DNA of 64,000 nt, from positions 5,120,001 to 5,184,000 of the forward strand of contig NC_070559.1 in NCBI RefSeq assembly GCF_026914185.1, given 5' to 3'. This document shows, piece after piece, positions 10,316 to 21,150 of the stretch. The notes under the pieces are model-generated. The model was not told where the DNA came from, made no database searches, and was given only the letters and a program-made list of their open reading frames with translations. Position numbers and translations under genes: made by a program. The DNA comes from Puccinia triticina (taxonomy: Eukaryota; Basidiomycota; Pucciniomycetes; Pucciniales; Pucciniaceae). The first letter of the stretch is position 1; each line of letters starts with the position of its first letter.

Positions 10316-12400
10316 GTGACTACTTTTTTTTCCTGGTGCACCCAGCCAAACTGGAATTCTAGGCTCTGCAAAAGGGGGTGATAGCGCGCAAGTCCCTCCT
10401 GCCGAGGGCTATTGGAGGCTTGCTTTGCAAGACCAGACGCCTGCAGCAGCAAGGGACTTGGGTACTCCACGCAGGAGTTTAGTCCAACTAAATGGACCCA
10501 GTGCGGTTGCCGAGGAGGATTAGCTACGCTAATCCCTCCTTAATCCGCGACCTATGCGGACTAAGATTGGTTGTTAGCATAGCTAATCCTCCTCAGCAAC
10601 CACACCATCCAATTTAGTCAGACTAAACTCCTCCTGGGAGTACAATTTGGAGTAAGCAGGAGTAAATTTACTCCTTGCTAATCCTGGGAGTAAGCGCTGC
10701 ATGCAGACCCTCCTCCCAACCCAAAAGTATGCACCAAACACAGCTTGCATAAGCTATAGGTGCATACAACATACTTACTCATCATTTAAGCCCGCACTGA
10801 TGCGGTTGACCACCCGGATTAGCGCTAATCCCGGAGTATGTAAGCTAATCCGCTACTCCTCAAGTTACACCTGCACCAATGCCAAGCTGAATAAAGCCTC
10901 TCCAAGGAGGCGCGAAGCTTCTACAAAGGAGAGGCTTACCTCTAAAGTCACACCATTGGCCCTACAGACTCGAGAATTTCTGGCAAATAAGTCACATATT
11001 TTCCTTTCAAAATGTTTTTAAAAATTTAGTTTTTAGTTTAAAAGAAAATCTGATTGGACAGACTTGTAGCCTGCAATCTCAGCTTCAATTTCGAGGTTTT
11101 TTACCAAGCTGACACACATAATTACTAGCCCACTCCACCTACTGTGAAGTGGTTCTGGAGAGGTGATCCAGCGGTTTTTGAGCTCAAAATTTGAAATTCC
11201 CTGAGCCTGCGCAGGCTCAAAGGAGGGGGTTGGATACAGAAATCCACCATGTAACAACATTCACAGGACGTTTCTTACAAGGGGGGATGAATATGGGGAA
11301 GTTTGAAGTGGGGGAAAATAAGCTAAGAAGCTGGTGATTGTAATGGTGCCAAAGGCAAGCAGAGAATTGGAAGTCTAGAGGGTGATATTGGGGAAAATGG
11401 GGGAGTGTAGGGTCCTCCCTGCCATTTGTCTCAATCCTGTAGGGACAGAAATGCGACTTTAGAGGCAAGTCCCTCCTTCGCAGGTTGCTACGCTCCCCCA
11501 AAGAGGGTACGCTTGAGTTAAGTTCGCACCAATGCGGATGCTTTAAGCCTCTCTGAGGAGATGCTGCGCATCTCCTGGGAGAGGCTTAGTTAAGCTTGCT
11601 TCGGGACCCCCGTTTGAGAGGCTTTGTTAAGCTCGGCTTGCACCTGCTTACGCCCTGCAAGCAGAGGAAGGGAATTTCACCAGTTTGGCTCGGAGCCCTC
11701 ATCCTCCAGAAAGTGATCTTGGAGTAGAGTTTAGCTGCCGCCCTCTCATGTGAACAAATTGGTATTGTGTTTTGAAGAATCCTTGGACGGATTTGCAGGA
11801 TTTTCCTGTATTTTCCCCCAAGGTTTGAGGCTGTTCAGGTCTCTTTTCATTCAAATTTTTACCCCTTAAAGGCCATGATGGCGTCATCAACAATCGTCTT
11901 GGCCACAGCAGCAATGATTCCAGTGCACCCGGGCCACAGCATCACAGTGTCTATCCCCCCACCCACCACCATCAAATGTTGCAATTTGGGATTGACCTTT
12001 TTTGTAGGGAAAACCCACTGCCGGCATATCTCTTGGATAGCAAGCTCTGGCGCATTCGCCAAATTGGCCCAACGTGAGTTGAGATTTCTATCCTTTCTGA
12101 CGGATGCTAATTTTTTTATTTTTGTTTTTGCATGTAGCCGCAAGTCATCCACTGCACAACCACCTTTAAGCTTCCGTCACCAATCTGTTTGATTGCAACA
12201 TTGGATGAGCACAAGACACATTTTTTTATTTAAAATAATTCAATTTTTTTTGAATGAGGTTACAAATCTGATAGTCGTTAGAGGCTGCTAGTTAACTTGA
12301 GTGGTATAGAGTGGTGATAGGAATTGGATCAGGAAGATTGGGTAAGAATTTCAAGCAAGTTGAGGCTATCAATACAACAAAGACATTACTTTAGAGCGGT
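10316..12400. other. No gene recognised; palindromic repeat fragments
   Basis: Two stretches (about 10380-10700 and 11480-11690) are built of short inverted repeats around ggaggattagctacgctaat, ctaaactcctcctgggagta and gagatgctgcgcatctcct; the ctaaactcctcc...gcaggagtaa segment recurs at about 29540-29610. They look like non-coding DNA-transposon ends. A minus-strand frame (11859-12152) has no recognisable domain. Confidence 0.4.
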
Positions 12401-12423
12401 GGGACACAGTAGCCACAGTGCGT

Positions 12424-13480
12424 GTACCAGTTATAACAATTCTGTGCATTCATTACTTCAGTAACAACTCAAGAGCGGGTCAAAATTTGGGATGATTGCA
12501 GCTCATGCTTAACTGCTGCAAAAGAAAGTTTGATGGTGTTTAGTTCTGGACAATAGGCTGGCAAATACATCAGTCGGACGCCGGCAGCATTGCAAAAGGC
12601 CTAAGCTTGCTTGCCTCAATGGTACGCAGCGTTATAACACACAAAGGCAGAGTTCACATCAGGGTATCAATTCATCCTAGGAAGCTTTTTAGCAGGGGGA
12701 AGGTCAGTGCAGTCCTGATGATCCTGAGAAATTATTGACTGACCAAGTCAAATTCCAAAAAAAATTCAAATCAGAGGCCAGTGAAGGTCTCAAAAATTGT
12801 TGTGAGGGTCACAAGGCCTCTGATTGAGATTGCTGGAAGAAGACTAAGTCTGTCTGCTTTCTGATTAATAAGGAATCACTTCGCAGGGGTGCCTTGTGGC
12901 GACCTGGCAAGTGATCGGAGTAGATCATTGTCGCAGAAGGCACTCTCATCTATAATGCCAAAGAAACAAACCAAGTCAGCTTTAGGAGCAAAAAAAAAAC
13001 GATTGGGTGGATCTACACACCTGTAAAGACCAAAAACTCGGCTGGATAAAATTCCATCCGCTCCATGAATGAGTATTTAGCAACAAGACTCTTCCAAATG
13101 TTTTCTGTTTCTGGTTTGTTTAGAGTAATTGACAAACGCTTGACAAGCTTCCGGTGAAGGCCTGCGGTGCTGAGCAATACTTTGGTTGAGTCGTACAGTT
13201 TCTCCCGAATCTCACACAGGACCCAGGTTCAAGCCAGACAAGCTCAATCATAAAGACACAGTCTTATCTTGATAGCTCCGAAGCTTGGCCGCGGGTTTTG
13301 TAACTATCCGGGTCCTTGATCACACAACGTGTTTCTTGATAAAGGACAACCCATCAAGAGAACGACTGCTGCAAAATCAAACATCCAAGAAGCTGTTGGA
13401 TGTCTGGAAAAGACAGGCCCTTGAGGGCCATTCAAACGGCGTGAACTTTTGTATCCAGAGTGTAGCACCGGAAACCCATT
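12424..13480 (-). pseudogene. Tc1/mariner-type DDE transposase, decayed
   Basis: Read on the minus strand, one segment ends at 13021 with a GTGTGT donor. The next starts at 12949 after an AG acceptor and reads FTDESAFCDNDLLRS, the first catalytic Asp region of a DDE endonuclease. Further on (about 12500-12580) is GVRLMYLPAYCPELNTIKLS, the final motif normally ending NPIE, here with Lys in place of the catalytic Glu. Several stops and frame breaks lie between. In the family these proteins cut and rejoin DNA at TA sites. The N-terminal helix-turn-helix region was not resolved; the start is approximate. Confidence 0.65.
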
Positions 13481-13680
13481 GCAAGATTCAGATTTGTGTG
13501 CTTCGTTGAGACAACAGACCAACCAAAGGCTGCAGGAATGGTAGTGGTGGTGGTGATGGGATGGGGGACGCCTGCCAATGCTCATCACAGCAAGGCATGT
13601 GATACATATCACACCTTGCCGCTGTGGGTGGCAAAATCCAAAGGCAAAACATGCTGCTGTGCAGCTTAACCACATAAATC

Positions 13681-14034
13681 TGTTGGAGTGTAGCTGTAAG
13701 ATTCAGGAAGACAAGATTGTAAAAACATAGTTTCATTTACTTAGTCTAAACCTTCCAGGGGATTCACCCGGTTAGGTTGGGTAGCAACTATCTAGCCTGG
13801 ATGTTCCCGCGCCCGCCTCCAATCTCTTTTCCTCACTGAGATTGGAGACGGGATCACAAATGTTGATAGCTGATGCAACGGGACTGTTTTGTCCAGGTTA
13901 GTAGCAGTTTTTTCCTTTTTTATCTTCATGCAATTACAACCGAGATTGGAGACGGGATCACCAGTGCCGATAGCTGACGCGACGGGACTGTTTTGTCCAG
14001 TTTTCCATTTGCCAAACCCATACAGCATCTCATA
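13681..14034 (+). repeat. 5' LTR of copia element A
   Basis: It matches the 3' LTR but is about 100 bp longer because a block beginning gagattggagacgggatcac is duplicated inside it. It is followed directly by the primer binding site. Confidence 0.8.
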
Positions 14035-14047
14035 GGTTAAAAGCCTG
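14035..14047 (+). promoter_or_regulatory. Primer binding site matching tRNA-Lys anticodon arm
   Basis: GGTTAAAAGCC immediately follows the 5' LTR. Its complement GGCTTTTAACC is the anticodon arm of the yeast-type tRNA-Lys(UUU). Priming by an internal half-tRNA is known for Drosophila copia and some fungal copia elements. The tRNA assignment comes from recalled tRNA sequence. Confidence 0.55.
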
Positions 14048-14261
14048 CTCTCTGTGCACTGTGTCAATAACCCGAATCCAGAACCGGTTGTTTGATGAAT
14101 TGTATTGAGAAGAATAAAGATAGATTGAAGAAGATTGACCAAGACCAGAAGAAGAAATTGAGAAACAACAATCACAAATCCTGAACCAACCCCAAGCTTC
14201 CACTTCTACATACTTTACCGTTCCCTCCGCACCTCCCTCACCCACTTCATCAAGCCAATCA

Positions 14262-15843
14262 ATGAAAGCAGCAATGGACCACAATCTGACCCCTGCCGAG
14301 GCCAGAAAACTCTTTGACAACCTCCGCCAAGAGATTGCAACTCTGAAGATCAACCAGAGTCAGGCTCAATCTTTCCAACCTGCTGCCCCTCATCACTCCT
14401 GCACTCGCCAAGAAATGATTATGGAGAACTTTGTTAAGGACCCTATCAAGGTCCTTAACCAGCTCAACCCCCGCAAACCAATCCTTGTCTACAAAGATAC
14501 CAACTTCCCATGCTGGGAAGCAGCCCTTGACAAAACCATTCAACATGTCCTTGTCCGAGAAGCCGGAAAACTTCAAAGCCCTCACGTTTGATGAAGCCTT
14601 GACTGTGACAAGCCTCATCTGCAACACCATTGTAGATACTCTTGGTGATATTGTTGACTCATCAGAACTCTTGAATCCAAAGGAGGTATTCGAACTCCTG
14701 AAGTCAAAGTGCTCGCAATCCAATTGGCAAAGAAAGATGGAACTCTTAGGCAAGGTTGTCTCCCTCCTTAATGACCCTGCGCCTGCCACTGACTCAACAC
14801 TCTCCGTGTGGGCTTGGCTAGGGCTGGCCCCCGTTCCCGGCCTCTCCAGGTATACCCGCGGTCTGCCCCGCGGGTATAGGGCTCCGGGATGCCTCTTTGC
14901 CTGGACCGTACCTGGCCTACCCAGCGGGTACGTTCCACGGGCAGCCTCAGAAATACCCGCGGGTATATTGGGTATGAGGAAGGTCATGTTCAGGTGCGCT
15001 GAGGCTACCGATCTGCACCCTTGTGGAGGAAGTGAGCAAAAACAATGCACATATCAAAAGTGCAAAGGTCCTTCAGCCCGGACTGGGGCGCAAAGTGGGT
15101 GCAGTAGCTCTGGGCCTTTACGGGCCTTACCCGCGGGAATCGGGAATGGGTCGCGGGTATACCCGCGGGCTGGCGGATATACCCGTAGCCCGGCCGCCCC
15201 GCGGGTACCCTGTTCCTGTTCCCGATATCTGCGGGTAAGGCTTGGGCTGCTCAATTTTGGTACCCAAGTGACGGATATACCCGCGGGACGGGCGCTGGGC
15301 TAGCTCAAAGTGGCCGGGTACCCCGCGGGATCCAGCCCTAGGCTCGGCTCAAGTCAGAGCTAGCTCAACTCAAGCTCACATGGGATGAGGCGCTTGGAAT
15401 CTTACTTCAAGCATACTTCAAGCCCCCGGTAGGAGTGGACCCAATGGCCTTTGAATTCACCATCAGCCAACAGCTGAATGAGAAGGATGCTCCGCCATTT
15501 GAAGACGTGTTGACGATCCTGCAATTTCCCGCCAACAAACTCCGCAATAAGGTGAATGGCCCTCAACCCCTGTTGGGGTCATCAGCACCCGTCCCAATGG
15601 CTATGGACTTGGACCGCATCCATGCCATGCAGAATCAGCCAAGGTATGTGGCGCCCCAACGTCGCAATGGTCAGCTGCCGGCCCAAGGACAAACCCAATT
15701 TTCAATCAAAAAGGCCGTCCAATTTAAGGGAAAAGGGCAGTCCGAGTCTCTCCTCTGAAAGCACGGCGTTCACTGCATCTACTGTGGTAATGACGGGCAC
15801 TGGTACCCCGACTGTACCCACCTCTTGCGGGATGTGGCCACGG
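14262..15843 (+). pseudogene. gag of copia element A (broken)
   Basis: The frame starts at ATG 14262 and shifts near 14570 into an overlapping frame that continues the Gag-like sequence to about 14800. A GC-rich palindromic insertion follows, and the reading resumes near 15350 to 15755. After another shift a zinc knuckle, CIYCGNDGHWYPDC (Cx2Cx4Hx4C), lies at about 15775-15815. Gag packages the element RNA into particles. The nested TRIM begins immediately after the knuckle at 15849, and the frame is continuous across it once the 5-bp duplication is allowed for. Confidence 0.75.
14810..15350. mobile_element. GC-rich palindromic insertion in gag
   Basis: About 540 bp filled with tacccgcggg / cccgcgggta palindromes, with inverted outer words ctagggctgg and ccagccctag. 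It interrupts Gag coding on both sides. No duplication of the target was identified; limits are approximate. Its gggtacccgc-type content resembles the arms of the fold-back element at 496-1840. Confidence 0.55.
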
Positions 15844-15953
15844 GAAAGTGTTGAGTTGTCTGTTAGTCTGCTACCATGATGTATCACCACAGTATAGAGG
15901 GCTGTTGGATCGACCCATGAGCACTACCAAAACCACCCAGCTGGCAGCCACAA

Positions 15954-16038
15954 GCGTCTGTAGCCTAGTTGGTAAAGGCAGCACTCTAGTATGTGTCTCA
16001 GCATAGCTGAGGTCGTGAGTTCGACTCTCACCAGACAC
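15954..16038 (+). other. tRNA-like block in the TRIM 5' LTR
   Basis: 85 nt fold as a class II tRNA-like cloverleaf. Acceptor GCGTCTG/CAGACAC pairs 6 of 7. The D-arm GCCT/AGGC has loop AGTTGGTAA, which includes an A-box-like word. A long variable arm CTCAGC-ATA-GCTGAG pairs 6 of 6. The T-arm GTGAG-TTCGACT-CTCAC pairs 5 of 5 and holds a B-box-like GAGTTCGACTC. The anticodon arm is poor, so it is unlikely to be a working tRNA. Internal Pol III promoter boxes are the likely retained function, by inference. Confidence 0.7.
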
Positions 16039-16061
16039 ATCTTCATTTTACAGTCTCTACA

Positions 16062-16079
16062 GGTTATGAGCCCAGAGCT
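16062..16079 (+). promoter_or_regulatory. TRIM primer binding site matching initiator-Met tRNA
   Basis: GGTTATGAGCCC follows the 5' LTR directly. Its complement GGGCTCATAACC is the anticodon arm of fungal initiator-Met tRNA, the same half-tRNA site used by copia-type elements. Confidence 0.65.
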
Positions 16080-16375
16080 ACCTGAGCGTTACTCGCTTAC
16101 AATAGAGACTTGATGAATTTGTGAATGCTTACTTGTAAGACCACGCAAACCCCTATAAGCCTACATCTAGATCACGGGTTCAATCCCTACGCTGATCATC
16201 TTTCCTGGGTCTCATTCCCACTCTCTCTTGGGGTCAATCCCCACTTCCCATCATGTAGCAAGGGGGGGTGTTGAGTTGTCTGTTAGTCTGCTACCATGAT
16301 GTATCACCACAGTATAGAGGGCTGTTGGATCGACCCATGAGCACTACCAACCAACCACCCAGCTGGCAGCCACAA

Positions 16376-16460
16376 GCGTCTGTAGCCTAGTTGGTAAAGG
16401 CAGCACTCTAGTATGTGTCTCAGCATAGCTGAGGTCGTGAGTTCAACTCTCACCAGACAC
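16376..16460 (+). other. tRNA-like block in the TRIM 3' LTR
   Basis: Same 85-nt fold as in the 5' LTR. The T-loop reads TTCAACT in place of TTCGACT; stems are kept. Confidence 0.65.
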
Positions 16461-16578
16461 ATCTTCATTTTACAGTCTCTACAGAAAGATCAGTCCCCCA
16501 GATGCCGATTTCAATGGCAAGAACTCAAAGTATTGACCCCCACCTCAGCCTGAAAGCTCTGGTAATTGTCTCCAACAA

Positions 16579-16866
16579 GTGAACATTCCCGAGGTCACTG
16601 ATGGTGTTCTGCTTGATTTGGGGGCGTCAGCTCACGTGAGTGGCAACTCCTCCCTCTTCAAAGTCAACAGGAATCTGACCAGCCCGCGTTATTTTTACTT
16701 GGCCGTCTCCAACACAAATGTGACCGTTTCCAAAATAAGCAGCGTTACAATCCCGACACCAAAGGGTCCACTGAAGATTGAGAACGTTTACCACTGTCCG
16801 GGTGTCAATGGAATCATCTTTTCAATGGGCCGTCTCCTTGCTGATGGATGGAAGCTACCCTTGTAA
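16579..16866 (+). pseudogene. Aspartic protease of copia element A
   Basis: The translation reads VLLDLGASAHVSGN near residue 10, the retropepsin active-site region, usually D(S/T)GA; here it is DLGA. Downstream the hydrophobic pattern up to NGIIFSMGRLLADGW fits the copia protease end. The enzyme would cut the Gag-Pol polyprotein. A frame shift at about 16850 separates it from the integrase. Confidence 0.65.
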
Positions 16867-17162
16867 TAGTAGATATGATACAATCTTCCGTAACTAATAT
16901 TGGTCACTCAAGACAAGTGCTTTTTTGCAATCAAAAAAAAGTCTCCAAGGCTCCCTCTTTTGACCCCTATCTCTGGCATGTTTGCCTTGGTCATGTGTCC
17001 GACCCGGTGGTTAAAACCTTCCTGCGTGTGAACTATCCCAACAAGAAGATAGCCTGCAAATCTTTCTTCTGCAAGCAATGCGCAAAGTCTAAGAGTATGG
17101 ACAAGAAAGCACTAGGAATGGAAACCCAGATCCCACGCAACAATCCGCTAGACTTCTGTGTC
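16848..17162 (+). pseudogene. Integrase N-terminal part, copia element A
   Basis: The frame contains the GAG-pre-integrase zinc finger: LWHVCLGHVS, then FCKQCAKSK, giving H-x-H and C-x2-C. Coding is interrupted at 17162 by element B (3-bp target gtc) and resumes at 33624 in the same frame with SDVIGPLNLD, the start of the integrase core. Confidence 0.75.
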
Positions 17163-19627
17163 CACTGCCAGCATTTAAGCCTCGGATGCGCGCATCCCCG
17201 TTAATCTGGGATGCACGCAACTGATTTAACATTGGTTGCGTGTATCCGATGCAATCCGCATCCGAGTTGACATCGGGGGACAGTAACCCGAGGGTTTTGC
17301 CACCCGATTCAAACTCGGCTGGTCCGCGGCCGAGCCAAAATCGGCAGGCTGTCTGACCGACGAAGTAAATTCCTCGATCAGTGGCCAGCCGAGTTAACCT
17401 CGGCCGCCACCAACCGAGCAATGGAAGCTCGGTTGACAGCTCAAGCGAGCTTTCATCTGATATGAAAGCTCGGTTACGGACCCACCGAGTAAAATGAACA
17501 TTGGTGGGTCAATCACCGAGGATTTCAAATGATCGGTGGGTAAATCACCGATGATTTTGAATCATCGGTGAGTCAACAGCCGATGATTTTGAATCATCGG
17601 CTGTTCCACCCTCCTCGGAGAACTTTCCCGGGGAGGAGCCCTCCGGCAGTTAGCACGTCGAGCCACAGTGGCCGGAGCAGTCTGCTTGCTGGTCCAAGAA
17701 CTCGACTCGCTGGTCCAAGCAGACTGCTCAGACTAGCGAGCAGTGCTGCCCGATCACGTACAGGTACTATACCCGCTTCGCCAGCAGGTTAACCTGTCAA
17801 GCTGCTGGCCGAGCAGGTCAACCTGCAGGCCAAGCAGGTTCAGGTACCTGGCCAGCGAGCAGGTCAACCTGCTGGCCAAGCAGGTCAACCTGCTGGCCAA
17901 GCAGGTAACAGTACCTGGTCGGCGAGCAGGCTGACCTACTCGCCGAGCAGGTAAAAGCTTGTCAAGCAGGTACTTTTACCTGCTCGGCCATTAGCATAAC
18001 CTGCTTGTCGAGCATGTACGGTTACAGGTACTTGCTCCGACTCGGCCAGCAGTTCAACCTGCTGGCCAGGAAATAGTACCTGCTCGGCGAGCAGGTTGAC
18101 CTACTCGCCGAGCAGGTAAAAGCTCGCCGAGCAGGTATTTCTACCTGCTCGGCCATCAACCTGGTCGCCGGGAAGGTACAGTTACAGGTACCTGCTCCGG
18201 CTCGGCCAGCGGGTCATCCTGCTGGCCAAGCAGGTAACAGTACCTGCTCGGCGAGCAGGTTGACCTACTTGCCGAGCAGGTTGACCTACTTGCCGAGCAG
18301 GTAAAAGCTCTCCGAGCAGGTACTTTTACCTGCTCGGCCATCGGGATGACCTGCTCACTCAGCAGGTACAGTTACAGGTACCTGCTCCGGCTCGGCCAGC
18401 GGGTCATCCTACTGGCCAAGCAGTTAAAAGCTCGCCGAGCAGGTATTTTTACCTACTCGGCCATCAACCTGGTCGCCGGGCAGGTACAGTTACACGTACC
18501 TTCTCCGGCTCGGCCAGCGGATCATCCTGCTGGCCAAGCAGGTAACAGTACCTGCTTGGTGAGCTTTTCCCTGCTCGCCGAGTAGGTCAACCTGCTCGCC
18601 GAGCAGGTATTTTTACTTTTACCTGCTCGGCCATCAGGATGACCTGCCCGCCGAGCAGGTGCTTTTACCTGCTTGGTAAGCAGGTTGACCTGATCTTCAA
18701 GCAGATACCTGTAGCCGCTTCGAAGCGGGAACAAGTACCTGCTTGCCCAGCAGGTACTGTTACCTGCTTGGCCAGTTGACCTGCTGGCCGCGCCGGAGCA
18801 GGTACCTGTAACTGTACCTGCTCAGCGAGCAGGTCATCCCAATGGCCGAGCAGGTAAAAGTACCTGCTTGGTGAGCTTTTACCTGCTCGGCAACTATGTA
18901 GGTCATAACCTGCCAGTGCTAGCCAATTCCTGAGGGCAAATCTCCGCAGGCAAACTGCTAAAACTGCTAAAGCAATTTTTCCTGGGAGCAAAACTCCACA
19001 GGCAAACTGCTAAAGCAGTTTTCCTGGGAGCAAAACTCCACAGGCAAACTGCTAAAGCAGTTTTCCTGGGAGCAAAACTCCACAGGCAAACTGCTAAAGC
19101 AGTTTTCCTGGGAGCAAAACTCCACAGGCAAACTGCTAAAGCAGTTTTCCTGGGAGCAAAACTCCACAGGCAAACTGCTAAAGCAGTTTTCCTGGGAGCA
19201 AAACTCCACAGGCAAACTGCTAAAGCAGTTTTCCTGGGAGCAAAACTCCACAGGCAAACTGCTAAAGCAGTTTTCCTGGGAGCAAAACTCCACAGGCAAA
19301 CTGCTAAAGCAGTTTTCCTGGGAGCAAAACTCCACAGGCAAACTGCTAAAGCAGTTTTCCTGGGAGCAAAACTCCACAGGCAAACTGCTAAAGCAGTTTT
19401 CCTGGGAGCAAAACTCCACAGGCAAACTGAAAAAATAGGAGCAACTGAAAATAATATTTCTAATTAAAGACTCCGCTAGCTAATGACAACCTTTGATGAT
19501 GAAGAGAAACTTTTGAATAGTGAATCAAAATCATCTGAAAGCAGGAACGCGCTAGCTTTGTCTTTCGCCTAACGGCTGGATAGAGAGAAGAAAGAAAGCT
19601 TTGATCTGAGAATTGAGAGAAGAGAAG
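17163..19627. repeat. Left inverted arm of element B
   Basis: About 2.46 kb, inverse of 31402-33620. From 17460 to 17610 it has gatgattttgaatcatcggtg palindromes. From 17770 to 18900 it has dense acctgctcggcgagcaggt palindromes in many variants, then a 42-bp tandem array at 18970-19425, then a unique tail. Apparent frames in it are repeat shadows. Confidence 0.85.
18970..19425. repeat. 42-bp tandem array, about 11 copies
   Basis: The unit contains gcaaactgctaaagcagttt followed by tcctgggagcaaaactccac. Copies are nearly identical. On the minus strand the period of 14 codons gives an open frame repeating FCSQENCFSSLPVE, an effect of the period. The same array in the right arm has only about four units. 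Confidence 0.9.
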
Positions 19628-21150
19628 AATCTGCACAATCGGTGTCAGTCGTGCTTCTATCTGTCTCACAGGACTAGCTCTCCCTTACTTTGCTTTTGCG
19701 CTGAGAATTGATTAAGCGTTTGGCGCTATAGTCAATGTGACTACTTTGAGAACTATGACACAAGGTGTTTGTTAGTTCTGTCTGATCTGGCTCTGTTGCT
19801 TTGACTGTCTGGGACTTGCAAAAATATACAAATGCTGTTTGAATAGCTTTGTTTTATCTTGCCTGAATAAATCAGCAAGGTCTGGTTCTGAATGACAAAT
19901 GAGAATCAAATATCTGTTAGCTTGTTGTTTTGGTCTGTGGTTTCTAGGACCTGAAGACCCACAAATGTCAAAGTCTTCAGTGATCCTGCTCAGCAGTTTG
20001 CTAGTTGTCTTGGGGCCGAGGCGCTCTGTGAGGATTCTGTTAAGAATTGCAAATCAGTCAGCTTTGTTGAAGGCAGACTTTATCATCACTTGGTACGCAC
20101 AAGGTTCCGTCTGAGTCTGTTGATTCCGATTCCCGCGCGTTGACCACTAAGGTTTGATCTTCTGCATTTGCTTCTGTAAACAGCATGCGATACATCAGCA
20201 ACGACTTGGGTTAGGTTTCTGGTCTGGACTGCGGCAAATGGACATACCTATTTGCGCAGCTTGGCTTAACCTCGCACGCTTTCTAGTTGAATGCTGCGGG
20301 TGGTCTGGGGGGTCTGGAGCTGTATTCTTACAGCCTGGCATGCTTCTAGCCGTAAGATTAGAAGCAGCTTCTGAGACTTGGATGACTCCTAGTTGGCTGA
20401 GGGAGCGCCGAATAATTGATCTTCCAAGCGCCTTGGTGAGGAAGTCGGCCGTGTTTGATTTGGTCTTGACATAATGAAGCTTGATGAGGCGGAGTGTGAT
20501 TGGCTTGCGCACAAAGTGAAGACAAATGTTCATATGCTTTGTTCTGAAGCTATTCTGTGTCATTTCTCTGTTTGCTAGATTGATTGCGCCCTGATTGTCG
20601 ACCAATACCGCTATGTTGCTGACAGATTTCTGCAGCTGAACTTTGGTGATGAGGCTTACGAACCAGGCAAGATCCCGCCCCAAGTCCAACATTGCCTTGT
20701 ATTTGGCCTCCGCCGTCGATAGCAAGACAGTTGGCTGTCTGCATGACTTCCAGTTTATTAGGTCGCCACCAGGAAGCCAGAGGTGGAACATCTAGTGTCC
20801 AGACAATTGCCCCAGTTGGCATTGGCAAATGCATGAAGTTGAGCCTTCTCTGACCTGTTGAAGGTCAATCCGACGTGCCTAGTACCCAACAAGTATTGAA
20901 AGACTTGAACTGCTGCTTGATAATGTTTGATTCTGGGGCTTTCAAGATACTGTGATAGGGAGCTGACTGCAAAGAATATGTCCGGACGTGTCAGGATACT
21001 GAGGTAGTTTCGGGATCCCACTAGCGCTCAATAATTAATGTCAAGTTTGCTGAACAGGTTGATTTCAGGAGCAGTGGCTTTCTTGAGTGGCTCTCTGGGG
21101 TTAAGTCTTACATTCAATGTATTGCGTCTGATTGATTTGAGGGCCATTGG
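19628..21150 (-). pseudogene. Copia element C: RT end and RNase H (minus strand)
   Basis: Minus-strand coding from about 21150 to 20200 reads NYLSILTRPDIFFAVSSLSQ, the conserved end of copia reverse transcriptase, then the RNase H region with LLSTAEAKYKAM, VLVDNQGAINLAN and KTKSNTADFLTKALG. These segments degrade the RNA strand during reverse transcription. Stops and a frame shift near 20790 break it. Its integrase lies at 30488-31416, so the element is split by about 9 kb of other DNA. From 20195 down to 19628 there is probable 3' untranslated sequence or LTR, not resolved. Confidence 0.7.

Larger units (their letters stand above)
15849..16483 (+). mobile_element. Complete TRIM (miniature LTR retrotransposon)
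   Basis: Two LTRs of 213 and 215 bp (15849-16061, 16269-16483) start TGTTGAG and end CTCTACA. They flank about 207 bp of non-coding interior, and a perfect 5-bp duplication, gaaag, lies at 15844-15848 and 16484-16488. A primer site follows the 5' LTR at 16062 and a purine tract (agcaaggggggg) precedes the 3' LTR. The element is 635 bp and codes for nothing. The LTRs differ by a small indel and a few bases, so insertion was fairly recent. It needs proteins from an autonomous copia element to move. Confidence 0.92.

Noticed and set aside
11859..12152. Minus-strand 97-codon frame as a gene
   Set aside because: No recognisable family; an overlapping plus-strand frame is equally long, so the coding strand cannot be chosen.
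15954..16038. A functional host tRNA gene
   Set aside because: The anticodon arm does not pair convincingly, the acceptor has a mismatch, and the block is repeated in both LTRs and in the solo LTR, so it belongs to the mobile element.
18967..19425. Repeat protein FCSQENCFSSLPVE on the minus strand
   Set aside because: The 42-bp unit is a multiple of three, so the frame is open by chance; it lies in the transposon arm and lacks a start, signal or domain context.
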